Below, piece after piece: positions 15,754-24,102 of a DNA stretch of 45,903 bases. Each line of letters starts with the position of its first letter. Position 1 is the first letter of the stretch. The notes under the pieces were generated by a model that was given only the letters and a program-made list of their open reading frames with translations, did no database searches and was not told the origin of the DNA. The DNA lies in contig JANQRO010000195.1 in NCBI GenBank assembly GCA_028284525.1, forward strand, positions 1-45,903, read 5' to 3'. The position numbers and the translations under genes are program-made. Origin of the DNA: Myxococcota bacterium (GTDB lineage Bacteria; Myxococcota_A; UBA9160; PR03).

Positions 15754-17847
15754 ATGTCGACCCGACCCTTTCTCCTCCTGGCGGCGCTGCTGGTTGCGGC
15801 CCCGACCGCCCCCGTCCTGGGACAGACCGTCGTCGACGACGCTGCGCTGAGCACGACCGGCGACGGGTCGAACTGGCTGGCCTACGGCCGCAACTACAGC
15901 GAGAACCGCTTCAGCCCCCTCACGGAGGTGAACACCGAGACCGTGAAGCGCCTGGGGGTCGAGTGGGTGCTCGACCTCCCGAACGACCGCACCTTGACCT
16001 CGACCCCGATCGTCGTCGACGGCGTCATGTACTTCACCGGGAGCTACAGCAAGACCCGCGCCGTCGACGTGAAGACGGGGAAGGTGCTCTGGGAGTACGA
16101 CCCCGAGTCGATCCGGCACGCCGGCGACAAGCTCCGCATCATGTGGGACACGAGTCGGGGCCTGGCCTTCTGGAAGGGCAAGGTGATCATCGCGACGATC
16201 GACGGTCGGCTGGTCGCGATCGACGCGAAGACCGGGACACGTGTGTGGGAGACGAACACGATCGTCCCGGACAAGTACTACTACATCACCGGCGCGCCGC
16301 GGGTCTTCCGGGGGAAGGTGCTGATCGGCAACGGCGGCACCGAGCAGAACGCGGCGCGGGGCTATGTCACCGCCTACGACGCCGAGACCGGCGAGCAGGC
16401 CTGGCGCTGGTGGATCGTGCCGGGGAACCCCGCCGACGGCTTCGAGAACGAGGCCATGGAGATGGCCGCCAAGACCTGGACCGGCGAGTGGTGGAAGTAC
16501 GGGGGCGGGGGCAACGCCTGGAACGGCGTCACCTACGACCCCGAGTACAACCAGGTGCTGATCGGCACGGGCAACGGCTCGCCCTGGAACCGCAAGATCC
16601 GCAGCCCCGGCGGCGGCGACAACCTCTTTCTGTGCTCGATCGTCGCGCTGGACGCCGACACCGGTGAGTACAAGTGGCACTACCAGACCGTCCCCGGTGA
16701 GACCTGGGACTACAACTCGAACATGGACATCGTGCTGGCCGACCTCGAGATCGGCGGCGAGACGGTGAAGGCGCTGATGCACGCGCCCAAGAACGGCTTC
16801 TTCTACGTGATCGACCGCAGGGACGGCAAGGTCCTCTCGGCGGACAAATTCGGCAAGGTCACCTGGGCCTCCCACGTGGACCTCGAGACCGGCCGCCCGG
16901 TGGAGATGCCCGGGGCGCGTTACGAGGACGGCGAGGAGGAGATCTGGCCGGGGCCCTTTGGCACGCACAGCTGGCACGCCATGTCGTACAACCCGGAGCT
17001 CGGTGTCGTCTTCATCCCGACCATCGAGATGCCGGCGCTCTACAGCGACAAGAAGATCGACCTCAAGGCGTGGCGCTCGCCGGAAGCGGGGCGTCTCAGC
17101 GCCGGGGTGGAGTTCGGGACGGGCGACGTCCCGACGGACTACGGGCTGTCCTACCTGATCGCCTGGGACCCGGTGGAGAAGAAGGAGCTCTGGCGCAACC
17201 GGCTCCCCAACAACTGGAACCCCGGGACGCTCAGCACCGCGGGCGGGCTGGTGTTCCAGGGGCGCGCCTCCGGGATCTTCGCGGCGTACGACGCCCAGAC
17301 CGGGGGCGAGCTCTGGACGATCGATCTCGGCCTCGGGATCTCGGCGCCGCCGGTGACCTACTCCGTCGACGGCAAGCAGTACGTCTCGCTCCTGGTCGGC
17401 TGGGGCGGCGGCGGGATCAACCTGGGCTCGCTGGCGGCCCAACACGGCTGGGCGTACAGAAAACACACCCGGCGTCTCTACACCTTTGCTCTCGACGCGA
17501 CGGGCGCGGTCCCGGACTCGGCGCCGCCCTTCTTCCCCGAGCCGATCGACGTCGCCGGATTCGAGGTCGACGAGACCCTCGCCGCCGAGGGCAGCGAGCG
17601 CTACGTCGAACACTGCTTCTGGTGTCACGGGTCGGCGGCGATCTCCGGAGGGAACGGCCCCGACCTGCGCGCCTCTCCGGTGTCGACCACCTACGACGGC
17701 TTTCGCCAGGTGGTGGTGGAAGGGCGACAGCCCCTCGGCATGCCGCGCTTCCGCGACTACGACGAGCGCACCCTCCAGGCCCTCTACCACTACGTCCGCC
17801 AGCAGGCGCGGATGGCGGTGCAGGCCAAGACGGCGGCCACGCCCTAG
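15754..17847 (+). CDS. PQQ-dependent alcohol dehydrogenase with cytochrome c domain
   Basis: Periplasmic quinohaemoprotein of 697 residues. A signal peptide (about residues 1-23, ending PVLGQ) leads into an eight-bladed propeller with repeated W-motifs such as AIDAKTGTRVWET. Conserved features include Glu in GNGGTEQNAARG, Asn in GTGNGSPWN and the catalytic Asp319 in GETWDYN. The residue two after Asp319 is Asn rather than the Asp typical of lanthanide enzymes, so calcium is more likely. The C-terminal cytochrome has CFWCH (621-625) and Met663 in LGMPRF as haem ligand. The vicinal Cys-Cys pair common in type II enzymes appears to be replaced by Ile-Met in IMWDTSRG. No pqq genes are nearby. Confidence 0.94.
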   Translation: MSTRPFLLLAALLVAAPTAPVLGQTVVDDAALSTTGDGSNWLAYGRNYSENRFSPLTEVNTETVKRLGVEWVLDLPNDRTLTSTPIVVDGVMYFTGSYSKTRAVDVKTGKVLWEYDPESIRHAGDKLRIMWDTSRGLAFWKGKVIIATIDGRLVAIDAKTGTRVWETNTIVPDKYYYITGAPRVFRGKVLIGNGGTEQNAARGYVTAYDAETGEQAWRWWIVPGNPADGFENEAMEMAAKTWTGEWWKYGGGGNAWNGVTYDPEYNQVLIGTGNGSPWNRKIRSPGGGDNLFLCSIVALDADTGEYKWHYQTVPGETWDYNSNMDIVLADLEIGGETVKALMHAPKNGFFYVIDRRDGKVLSADKFGKVTWASHVDLETGRPVEMPGARYEDGEEEIWPGPFGTHSWHAMSYNPELGVVFIPTIEMPALYSDKKIDLKAWRSPEAGRLSAGVEFGTGDVPTDYGLSYLIAWDPVEKKELWRNRLPNNWNPGTLSTAGGLVFQGRASGIFAAYDAQTGGELWTIDLGLGISAPPVTYSVDGKQYVSLLVGWGGGGINLGSLAAQHGWAYRKHTRRLYTFALDATGAVPDSAPPFFPEPIDVAGFEVDETLAAEGSERYVEHCFWCHGSAAISGGNGPDLRASPVSTTYDGFRQVVVEGRQPLGMPRFRDYDERTLQALYHYVRQQARMAVQAKTAATP

Positions 17848-17854
17848 GCGAGCC

Positions 17855-19153
17855 GTGGAGATCCCGCGCTACCGGGGCCCGCTGCCGCCCGTGCGGCGTG
17901 GCCGCGCGGCGCGTCGTCTCGAGGCGAAGCAGGCAATCGAGGAGGTGGGCGACGGGGCCCGGCTCCACGTCGCGACGGGGTGCGCGCCGCCCACCCACCT
18001 GCTCGAGGCCCTCGCGGCCCAGCGCGATCGCTTCACCCGTCTCGACGTCGTGCTCCCCTACACCCTGGAACCGCTCGCGTTCTTCGACGGCGTCGGCGAT
18101 CCCTTCTTCCTGACGGCGCTCCACCCGGCTGGAGCGTTGCGCGGCTTCATCGACCACCCCGGGATGGAGGTGTTGCCCACCAGCGTCACCCAGTGGGATC
18201 GCGCGGTGTCCGCCGGTGGTCCGCGCCCCGTCGACGTCTGCCTGGTGCAGGTGACACCGCGGGGGCCCGAAGGCCGGCACAGCCTCGGGGTGAACGGCGG
18301 CGAGACGGCCCAGGTCGTGCGCCGCGCCCCGGTCGTGATCGCCCAGGTGAATCCCCGGATGCCCTACACCTTCGGCGCCACCGAGCTCGAGGCCGACGAG
18401 ATCGACATCTTGGTCGACGGGGAAGAGGCGCTCCTCGAGCACCCCCCCGCGTCACCGGGGGAGCTCGAGCTGCGAATCGCCGACACCGCCGCCGGCGAGA
18501 TCGAGGACGGCGCGATCATCCAGTTCGGGATCGGCGCCCTCCCCGAGACGATCCTTCACAAGCTGCGCCACCACCGCGACCTGGGCGTCCACGGCGGCAT
18601 GATCGGCGATCCGATCGTCGACCTCGTCGAGGCCGGCGCCGTCACCGGGGCGAGCAACCGCCTCGACCCGGGGCTCCTGGTGAGCGCCGGCGCCCTCGGG
18701 AGCCAGCGTCTCTTCGACTGGATGGACCGCAACGAGCGCGTGCTGATCGCGCCGGCGGCGTACTCGCACCATCCCATGGTGCTCGGACGGCACGCGCGCT
18801 TCACCTCGATCAACTCGGCCATCGAGGTGGCCCTCGACGGCTCGACCAACTCGGAGGTGGTCGCTGGCCGCACCGTCTCCGGGCCCGGCGGTCAGCCCGA
18901 CTTCGCGATGGGCGCGAACTACTCGGAGGGGGGGCGTAGCCTGATCGCGCTGCCCTCGACCGCCGCCCGCGGCAAGTTCTCGCGCATCGTTCGCGCGCTC
19001 CCCGCCGGGGCCCCGTCGACGCTCCCGCGCTACCTGGCCGACCGCGTGATCACCGAGCACGGCGTCGCGCGGCTCAAGAGCCTGCCCCTCGCCGTGCGCG
19101 CCGGCCGGCTGCGCGCGATCGCCGACCCGGCCTTCGCGGACGCGCTCGCCTAG
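17855..19153 (+). CDS. Acetyl-CoA hydrolase / 4-hydroxybutyrate CoA-transferase-like protein
   Basis: Protein of 432 residues in the Cat1/AbfT family I CoA-transferase fold. It carries QFGIGALPETIL for CoA binding, RFTSINSAIEVALDG near residue 320 and a GGQPDF segment typical of the family. The nucleophilic Glu normally in HTEM/HSEM is Gly248 here (LGVHGGMIGD), so classical transferase chemistry is doubtful. It could be a thioesterase, a CoA-binding protein or a variant with another nucleophile. A GTG start at 17855, seven bases after the dehydrogenase stop, fits best; the ORF track extends upstream into the dehydrogenase gene. The stop overlaps the luciferase-like gene via CTAG. Confidence 0.85.
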   Translation: MEIPRYRGPLPPVRRGRAARRLEAKQAIEEVGDGARLHVATGCAPPTHLLEALAAQRDRFTRLDVVLPYTLEPLAFFDGVGDPFFLTALHPAGALRGFIDHPGMEVLPTSVTQWDRAVSAGGPRPVDVCLVQVTPRGPEGRHSLGVNGGETAQVVRRAPVVIAQVNPRMPYTFGATELEADEIDILVDGEEALLEHPPASPGELELRIADTAAGEIEDGAIIQFGIGALPETILHKLRHHRDLGVHGGMIGDPIVDLVEAGAVTGASNRLDPGLLVSAGALGSQRLFDWMDRNERVLIAPAAYSHHPMVLGRHARFTSINSAIEVALDGSTNSEVVAGRTVSGPGGQPDFAMGANYSEGGRSLIALPSTAARGKFSRIVRALPAGAPSTLPRYLADRVITEHGVARLKSLPLAVRAGRLRAIADPAFADALA

Positions 19154-20199
19154 ACGCCCTGGAACTCGGGCATCACGTCTTTGGCGAAGAGCTCGATCCC
19201 ACGGCGGGCGCGCTTCGGGTCGCGGCCCCCCGCCATGAAGTAGAAGCCCACCTGGTCGAGGCCCCCGAACTCGTCGTCGAGCTCGTGGAGCCGCCGGCGG
19301 CACTCGGCCGGGGTGCCGACCACCGCGCGTTCCTCGACGGCGCCGGGCATCGACTGGACGAACTCGATGTAGGTGCGCACCGGGTCGTCCTCCCCGAACT
19401 CCTTCTCGAGCCGCCCTTTCGGGACGAAGGACGTGATGTGCTCGGTGTAGGCGGTGGTGGTCTCGACGGCATCGCGCATCGCCTCGTCGTGGTCGTCGTG
19501 GACGAAGAGAAAGAAGATGAAGGTCGTCCGGGTCTTGGGGTGGCCGTGCTCCGCGAGGAGCTCGCGGTAGCGAGACACCCGGCGGTTCACCTCGGCGTGG
19601 GGGGCGGAGAGCCAGGGCACGATCAGCGAATGGTCGCCGACTTCGGCCGCCCGCTCGAAGGACTGCAGGCTGAGCGTGCCCCGGTAGATCGGCGGGTGGG
19701 GGGCCTGCACGGGCTTGGGCCCCACCGAGAGACGGGGAATCTCCCAGAACTGCCCCTTGTACTCGAACTCGTCCTCGGTCCAGGCTCGGCGGATGATCTC
19801 GAGGGCCTCTTCGTAGCGCGGTCGGCTCTCGTGGGGGTCGACCCGGAAGCCGTGGAAGTGCTCGGGAATGATCCCCCGGCCCGCGCCGAAATCGAGACGT
19901 CCGCCGGAGAGGATGTCGAGGAGCGCGAAGTCCTCGGCCTTGCGCAGCGGGTTCTCGAAGGGGAGCAGGCTGATCGCGGTGCCGAGGCGGAGCCGGGAGG
20001 TCTCGCGGGCCACGGCGGTCAGGAAGATCTGGGGGCTCGGGCAGACGCCGAAGGAGTAGAAGTGCTCCTCGCCGAGCCACACCGAGTCGTAGCCGAGCTC
20101 TTCGGAGAGGACGCAGAGCTCGAGGATGTCGTCGAGGTACTTCACCTCGTCCTGCCGGCCGCGGACGAAATCGAAGAGCGAGAAGAGACCGAATTGCAT
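19150..20199 (-). CDS. Luciferase-like (LLM) flavin monooxygenase
   Basis: Protein of 349 residues in the bacterial luciferase-like TIM-barrel family. It opens MQFGLFSLFDFVRG, followed by LGYDSVWLGEEHFYSFG and later LDFGAGRGIIPEHFHGF. These are typical of FMNH2- or F420-dependent members close to alkanal monooxygenases. The flavin is supplied reduced by a separate reductase, none of which is visible nearby. ATG start after GGGAGCCCACC. It diverges from the acyl-CoA dehydrogenase operon and is convergent with the CoA-transferase-like gene. A RutA-type role is conceivable but it is distant from the Rut-like genes. Confidence 0.9.
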   Translation of the reverse strand: MQFGLFSLFDFVRGRQDEVKYLDDILELCVLSEELGYDSVWLGEEHFYSFGVCPSPQIFLTAVARETSRLRLGTAISLLPFENPLRKAEDFALLDILSGGRLDFGAGRGIIPEHFHGFRVDPHESRPRYEEALEIIRRAWTEDEFEYKGQFWEIPRLSVGPKPVQAPHPPIYRGTLSLQSFERAAEVGDHSLIVPWLSAPHAEVNRRVSRYRELLAEHGHPKTRTTFIFFLFVHDDHDEAMRDAVETTTAYTEHITSFVPKGRLEKEFGEDDPVRTYIEFVQSMPGAVEERAVVGTPAECRRRLHELDDEFGGLDQVGFYFMAGGRDPKRARRGIELFAKDVMPEFQGV

Positions 20200-20279
20200 G
20201 GTGGGCTCCCGGGTGAGTCGGCATGGTGCGTCAGTGCGACGTCCGCGGCAAAGCCCGGCGGGACCCCCGGCAATCCGTC

Positions 20280-20285
20280 TAGACT
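20280..20285 (+). promoter_or_regulatory. Candidate -10 element for the acyl-CoA dehydrogenase operon
   Basis: TAGACT lies 24 bases before the GTG start, in the 110-base divergent region shared with the luciferase-like gene. No clear -35 is visible. The AAGGAGGGGAGC ribosome site lies between it and the start. Confidence 0.3.
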
Positions 20286-20309
20286 AGTGCGCGGAAGGAG
20301 GGGAGCGCC

Positions 20310-21458
20310 GTGCCCCGGTTCACCGCCGCCGAAGAGCGCCTCGTCGAGGGCGCCCGCCAGTTCGCCGCCGAAGCACTCGCGCCCCGCGCCGAAGAGTGGG
20401 AGCGCAGGGCCGTGGTGCCCGACGCCGAGCTCCACCGCGCCGCGGCCAAGGCCGGGCTCACCCTCTTGATGAACGACCCGCCCTACGGCCCCGGACGGGT
20501 GCGCTTCCCCGTGGTGGGGCGCGTCGGCGAAGTGCTGTCCGAAGCGTGTATGCCCTTCGCCCTGCTGGTCCTCGCGCACAACTACGTGGCGTGGGCCCTC
20601 CGCGACGCCCCGAGCGACGCGATCCGCGAGAAATACCTCCCCGGGATGTTCGCCGGGGAGCTCTCCGGTGTGTTCTGTCTCACCGAGCCCCAGGGCGGTT
20701 CCGACGCCCAGCAGATCCGCACGACGGCGCGCAAGGTCGACGGCGGGTGGGTGCTCGACGGCGAGAAGGCGTGGATCATGCAGGCCGCCGCCGCCGACTT
20801 CTACGGGGTGTACGCCCAGACCGAGCCGGGGAGCGGGGGCCGCGGGATGGCGATGTTCGCCGTCGACCGGGACGCCCCCGGCGTCGAGTCGTTCACCTTC
20901 GACGTGTTCGCCGGACGCGCCTTCGGGATGGGTGGGTTCCGTCTCGACGGGGTGCGTGTGGCGGACGACGCGCTGCTGGTGCCGCCGGGCGAGGGGCTGC
21001 GCTCGGCGCTCGGGGCGATCGACGTGGCCCGCGCCACCGTCGCCGCGATGTGTTGCGGGCTCCTGCGCCGCGGGATCGAGGAGGCCGTGGCCTACACCCA
21101 GGAGCGACACGCCTTCGGCCAGACGATCGCCGACTTCCAGGGCATCCAGTGGATGATGGCCGACGCCGCCACCGACCTCGAGGCGGCCCGGGGTCTGGCC
21201 GACCGCTCCCTCGAGGCCCTCGAGGCGAAGGAGCAGGGGAGCGTCCTCGCCGCCCACGCCAAGAAGTTCGCGTCGCGGGTGGCGCTCGCGCGGCTCGGGG
21301 ACTGTATGCAGGTGATGGGCGCCAACGGCGCCAAGAGCGAGACGGTGTCGAGCCGTCACCTGGGCTACGCCAAGCTCGCCCAGTACCTCGACGGCGCCAA
21401 CGAGATCCAGAACGTCGTGATCAGCCGCGATCTGTTCCGACCGCGAGGTGCCCCTTGA
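20310..21458 (+). CDS. Acyl-CoA dehydrogenase
   Basis: FAD-dependent dehydrogenase of 382 residues forming a 2,3-double bond in an acyl-CoA. It has CLTEPQGGSDAQ (the substrate-binding signature) and GGWVLDGEKAWI. RHAFGQTIADFQGIQ leads the C-terminal helical domain, and LAQYLDGANEIQN lies near the end. In most family members the base is Glu in YEGTxEIQ. Here Asp occupies the position (YLDGANEIQ), which may change substrate range or slow the reaction. The start is GTG after GGAGGGGAGCGCC. It overlaps or abuts the amidohydrolase gene and heads a three-gene operon. Confidence 0.92.
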   Translation: MPRFTAAEERLVEGARQFAAEALAPRAEEWERRAVVPDAELHRAAAKAGLTLLMNDPPYGPGRVRFPVVGRVGEVLSEACMPFALLVLAHNYVAWALRDAPSDAIREKYLPGMFAGELSGVFCLTEPQGGSDAQQIRTTARKVDGGWVLDGEKAWIMQAAAADFYGVYAQTEPGSGGRGMAMFAVDRDAPGVESFTFDVFAGRAFGMGGFRLDGVRVADDALLVPPGEGLRSALGAIDVARATVAAMCCGLLRRGIEEAVAYTQERHAFGQTIADFQGIQWMMADAATDLEAARGLADRSLEALEAKEQGSVLAAHAKKFASRVALARLGDCMQVMGANGAKSETVSSRHLGYAKLAQYLDGANEIQNVVISRDLFRPRGAP

Positions 21459-21466
21459 CCTACGCG

Positions 21467-22618
21467 ATGGGGCGCGTCACCCGAGACGCCGACAGCCACC
21501 TGATGGAGCTCCCGGATTTCTTGCGGCGCGGCGCTGCCGCCCGCGACCGCGACCGGCTGCCCTCGCTGGTGGACGTCGGCCTCGACATCGAGGGCATCCG
21601 CTCGGCGGAGCTCGACGGCGCGACCGGGCACCCCGCCGCGGTCGTCGAGGCACGGGTCGCGTTGGGTGACGCACTCCTCAAGGGACCCAAGTGGCACGAC
21701 GCCCTGGGCTCCTTCAGTGGCGCCGAGCGCTCCCGGGTGCTCGACCTCCTGGGCTTCGAGCGCCAGGTGATCTTCTCGTCCTTCTGCGCCACGGCGCTCT
21801 TCCCGATGCGCGACCGCGCGCTCTGCGACATCGGCTGCCGCGCCCACAACCGCTCGATGGCCGCGTTCTGCGACGCCGACCCACGGCTCCTCGGGGTGGG
21901 GCTCCTCACCCTGGACGACCCCGCCGCCGCCCTCGCGACGCTGGAGGAGGGGATCGAGCTCGGGCTCGGCGCCTTCTGGCTGCCCAACGACGCCCCCGGC
22001 GGGCGCTCGCCGGGGCACCCCGACCACGACCCGATCTGGCGCCGGCTCGCCGAGGCGCGGGTCCCCTTTCTGCTCCACGTGGGCAGCAGCTCGCTCTCGA
22101 TCGACGACGCGTGGATGAACGACGGCCGCCCCGATACGCGGAGCGCGCGCGGGGGCGCAGAGGTCATCGGGTCGAAGGACCTGATGGTGATCTTCCAGCC
22201 CTACGCCCGCTTTCTCTCGGTGCTGATCCTCGACGGCGTCCTCGAGCGCTTCCCGACGCTGCGGGGTGGCGCCATCGAGGTGGGCGCGGGCTGGGTCCCC
22301 GACATGCTCCGCCGCCTCGACCACGCGGTGCAGATCTGGGCGCGCAGCGAGCCCCAGCTCGCCGCGATGGAGCGGCTCCCCTCGGAGCAGGTGACGGCGC
22401 AGCTGCGCTTCACCCCCTATCCCTTCGAGGACGTCGGGCGCTTGATCCGCGAGTCGCGCCCCGAGCTCTACCTCTTCTCGACGGACTATCCTCACGCCGA
22501 GGGCGGGCGAGACCCCTTGGGTCGTTTTGGCAAGAGCCTCGAGGGACTCGACGCCGAGATCCAGCACCGGTTCTTCGCCCGGAATTTCGACGACCTCTAC
22601 CCAGGAGACACCCCATGA
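21467..22618 (+). CDS. Amidohydrolase-family (ACMSD-like) protein
   Basis: TIM-barrel protein of 383 residues from the amidohydrolase_2 group. Metal-site features include DADSHLMELPDF at the N-terminus (a variant of DxHxH), PFLLHVGSSS in the middle and LFSTDYPHAEGGRDP near the end, where the Asp is an expected ligand. Relatives decarboxylate or hydrolyse cyclic acids. The ATG at 21467 is chosen, eight bases after the dehydrogenase stop. An alternative TTG at 21455 would overlap that stop as TTGA, like other genes here. It overlaps the GFA gene by ATGA. The reaction in this operon is unknown. Confidence 0.87.
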   Translation: MGRVTRDADSHLMELPDFLRRGAAARDRDRLPSLVDVGLDIEGIRSAELDGATGHPAAVVEARVALGDALLKGPKWHDALGSFSGAERSRVLDLLGFERQVIFSSFCATALFPMRDRALCDIGCRAHNRSMAAFCDADPRLLGVGLLTLDDPAAALATLEEGIELGLGAFWLPNDAPGGRSPGHPDHDPIWRRLAEARVPFLLHVGSSSLSIDDAWMNDGRPDTRSARGGAEVIGSKDLMVIFQPYARFLSVLILDGVLERFPTLRGGAIEVGAGWVPDMLRRLDHAVQIWARSEPQLAAMERLPSEQVTAQLRFTPYPFEDVGRLIRESRPELYLFSTDYPHAEGGRDPLGRFGKSLEGLDAEIQHRFFARNFDDLYPGDTP

Positions 22619-23022
22619 GCCACGCCGGCCACTGCTACTGCGGAGCACTCCGCTACGAGTTCGACGGCGACGCGTTGATGAAGGCCCAGTGCCACTGTCG
22701 GGAGTGCCAGTACATCACGGGGGGCGGGGTGTTGAACTTCATGGTCGTCCCGAGCGCCGGGTTCCGGTGGACGCAGGGCTCCCCCAAGACCTTCACCCGC
22801 AGCGACCTCGAGAGCCCGGTGACCCGCGGCTTCTGCGAGAACTGCGGCACCCACATCACCACCGAGGTCCCCGCCCTCGACGGGGCGATCGTGCTCAAGG
22901 TGGGGACCCTGGACGATCCCAGCATCTACGGTGGTCCGGACATGGCGATCTTCACCTGCGACAAGCAGGACTATCACCTGGTCCCGGACGGGATCCCCAC
23001 CTTCGACAAGGGCCCCGCGTAG
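22615..23022 (+). CDS. GFA/CENP-V-type zinc protein
   Basis: Protein of 135 residues in the glutathione-dependent formaldehyde-activating (GFA) family. Zinc-binding cysteines are clear: HCYCGALRY at residues 7-9, CHCREC around 26-31 and GFCENCGT near 80. The name does not imply proven activity, since most family members are uncharacterised. The start ATG overlaps the amidohydrolase stop by ATGA, so translation is coupled. It is the last gene of the acyl-CoA dehydrogenase operon and might detoxify or carry a small aldehyde released by the pathway. Confidence 0.88.
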   Translation: MSHAGHCYCGALRYEFDGDALMKAQCHCRECQYITGGGVLNFMVVPSAGFRWTQGSPKTFTRSDLESPVTRGFCENCGTHITTEVPALDGAIVLKVGTLDDPSIYGGPDMAIFTCDKQDYHLVPDGIPTFDKGPA

Positions 23023-23025
23023 CGA

Positions 23026-24006
23026 CTAGGAGTGCCCGACGATCTGGTTGGGCTCGTAGAGCGTTTCGAGCTTCTCGACGTCGCCCTCGCCGAGCCGGAC
23101 CTCGAGGGCGCCGACGGCGTCGTCGAGCTGGTCGAGCTTGGAGGCCCCGATGATCGGGGCCACCACCCCCGGCTTGCCCAGGATCCAGGCGAGGGCGGTG
23201 TGGACCGGGCGCACGCCGAGCTCGGCCGCCACCTGGGCGTTGCGCTCGACGATCTCGAAGTCCGACTCCCGGGTGTAGAGCTTCTGGGCGAACTCGTCGG
23301 TCTTGGCGCGCAGGGTGTCCTGCATCGACTTGCGGTCGCGGGCCAGATAGCCGCGGGCGATCGGGCTCCAGGGGATGAGCCCCACGCCCTGGTCGACACA
23401 GAGCGGGTTCATCTCCCGCTCCTCCTCGCGGTAGAGCAGGTTGTAGTGGTTCTGCATGGTGACGAAGCGCGCGGCGCCCCGCGCGTCCTGGGTGAAGAGG
23501 TACTTCGCCATCTGCCAGGCGAACATGCTCGACGCCCCCAGGTAGCGGACCTTCCCCGCGCGGACCAGGTCGCCCAGGGCGTCGATCGTCTCCTCGATCG
23601 GGGTGGTCGGATCGAAGCGGTGGATCTGGTAGAGGTCGATGTAGTCGGTGCCGAGACGTCGGAGCGACGCCTCGCAGGCCTCGAGGATGTGCTTGCGCGA
23701 GAGCCCGCGGCGGTTGCGGCGTCCCTGGTGGGTGCCGCCAAAACACTTGGTGGCGATCACCACGTCCTCGCGCTCGACGTCGAGCTCGCGGACCCAGCGG
23801 CCGAGGATCCGCTCGGATTCGCCGTTCGAGTAGACGTCGGCGGTGTCGAAGAAGTTGATCCCCGCCTCGAGGGCGCGCTCGACAAAGGGTCCGGCCTCGT
23901 CCCCCTCGAGACACCAGTCCCGCCAGCTCTTCGACCCGTAGGTCATCATGCCCAGACAAAGGCGAGAGACCCGCAGGCCGGTGTTTCCGAGGTTGGCGTA
24001 CTCCAT
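23026..24006 (-). CDS. Aldo/keto reductase
   Basis: NADPH-dependent (beta/alpha)8 reductase of 326 residues. The tetrad region is visible: FFDTADVYSNGESE with Asp and Tyr, VVIATKCFG with Lys and LYQIHRFD with His. The C-terminal half holds the cofactor-binding loop (PIIGASKLDQLDD). It most resembles the YajO/potassium-channel-beta-type branch. ATG at 24006. It lies 96 bases downstream of the flavin monooxygenase on the same strand and could act on the same ketone or aldehyde series. The substrate cannot be predicted. Confidence 0.92.
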   Translation of the reverse strand: MEYANLGNTGLRVSRLCLGMMTYGSKSWRDWCLEGDEAGPFVERALEAGINFFDTADVYSNGESERILGRWVRELDVEREDVVIATKCFGGTHQGRRNRRGLSRKHILEACEASLRRLGTDYIDLYQIHRFDPTTPIEETIDALGDLVRAGKVRYLGASSMFAWQMAKYLFTQDARGAARFVTMQNHYNLLYREEEREMNPLCVDQGVGLIPWSPIARGYLARDRKSMQDTLRAKTDEFAQKLYTRESDFEIVERNAQVAAELGVRPVHTALAWILGKPGVVAPIIGASKLDQLDDAVGALEVRLGEGDVEKLETLYEPNQIVGHS

Positions 24007-24102
24007 GGATCGCTGGCTCCTTCGGCTCGGTAACGACGCATCGCCGCGACGCAGCCCCGCGAAGTCTACAGCGCTCCGTGCGGCCTCGGCGACTCTCGCG
24101 TG

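Noticed and set aside
15712-17790. Minus-strand ORF of 692 residues opposite the PQQ dehydrogenase
   Set aside because: No motifs, His/Arg/Val-rich antisense composition, while the plus strand has a complete, conserved protein.
19150-20199. RutA assignment for the luciferase-like gene
   Set aside because: It is 11 kb from the Rut-like genes, on a separate transcript, and shows only general LLM features.
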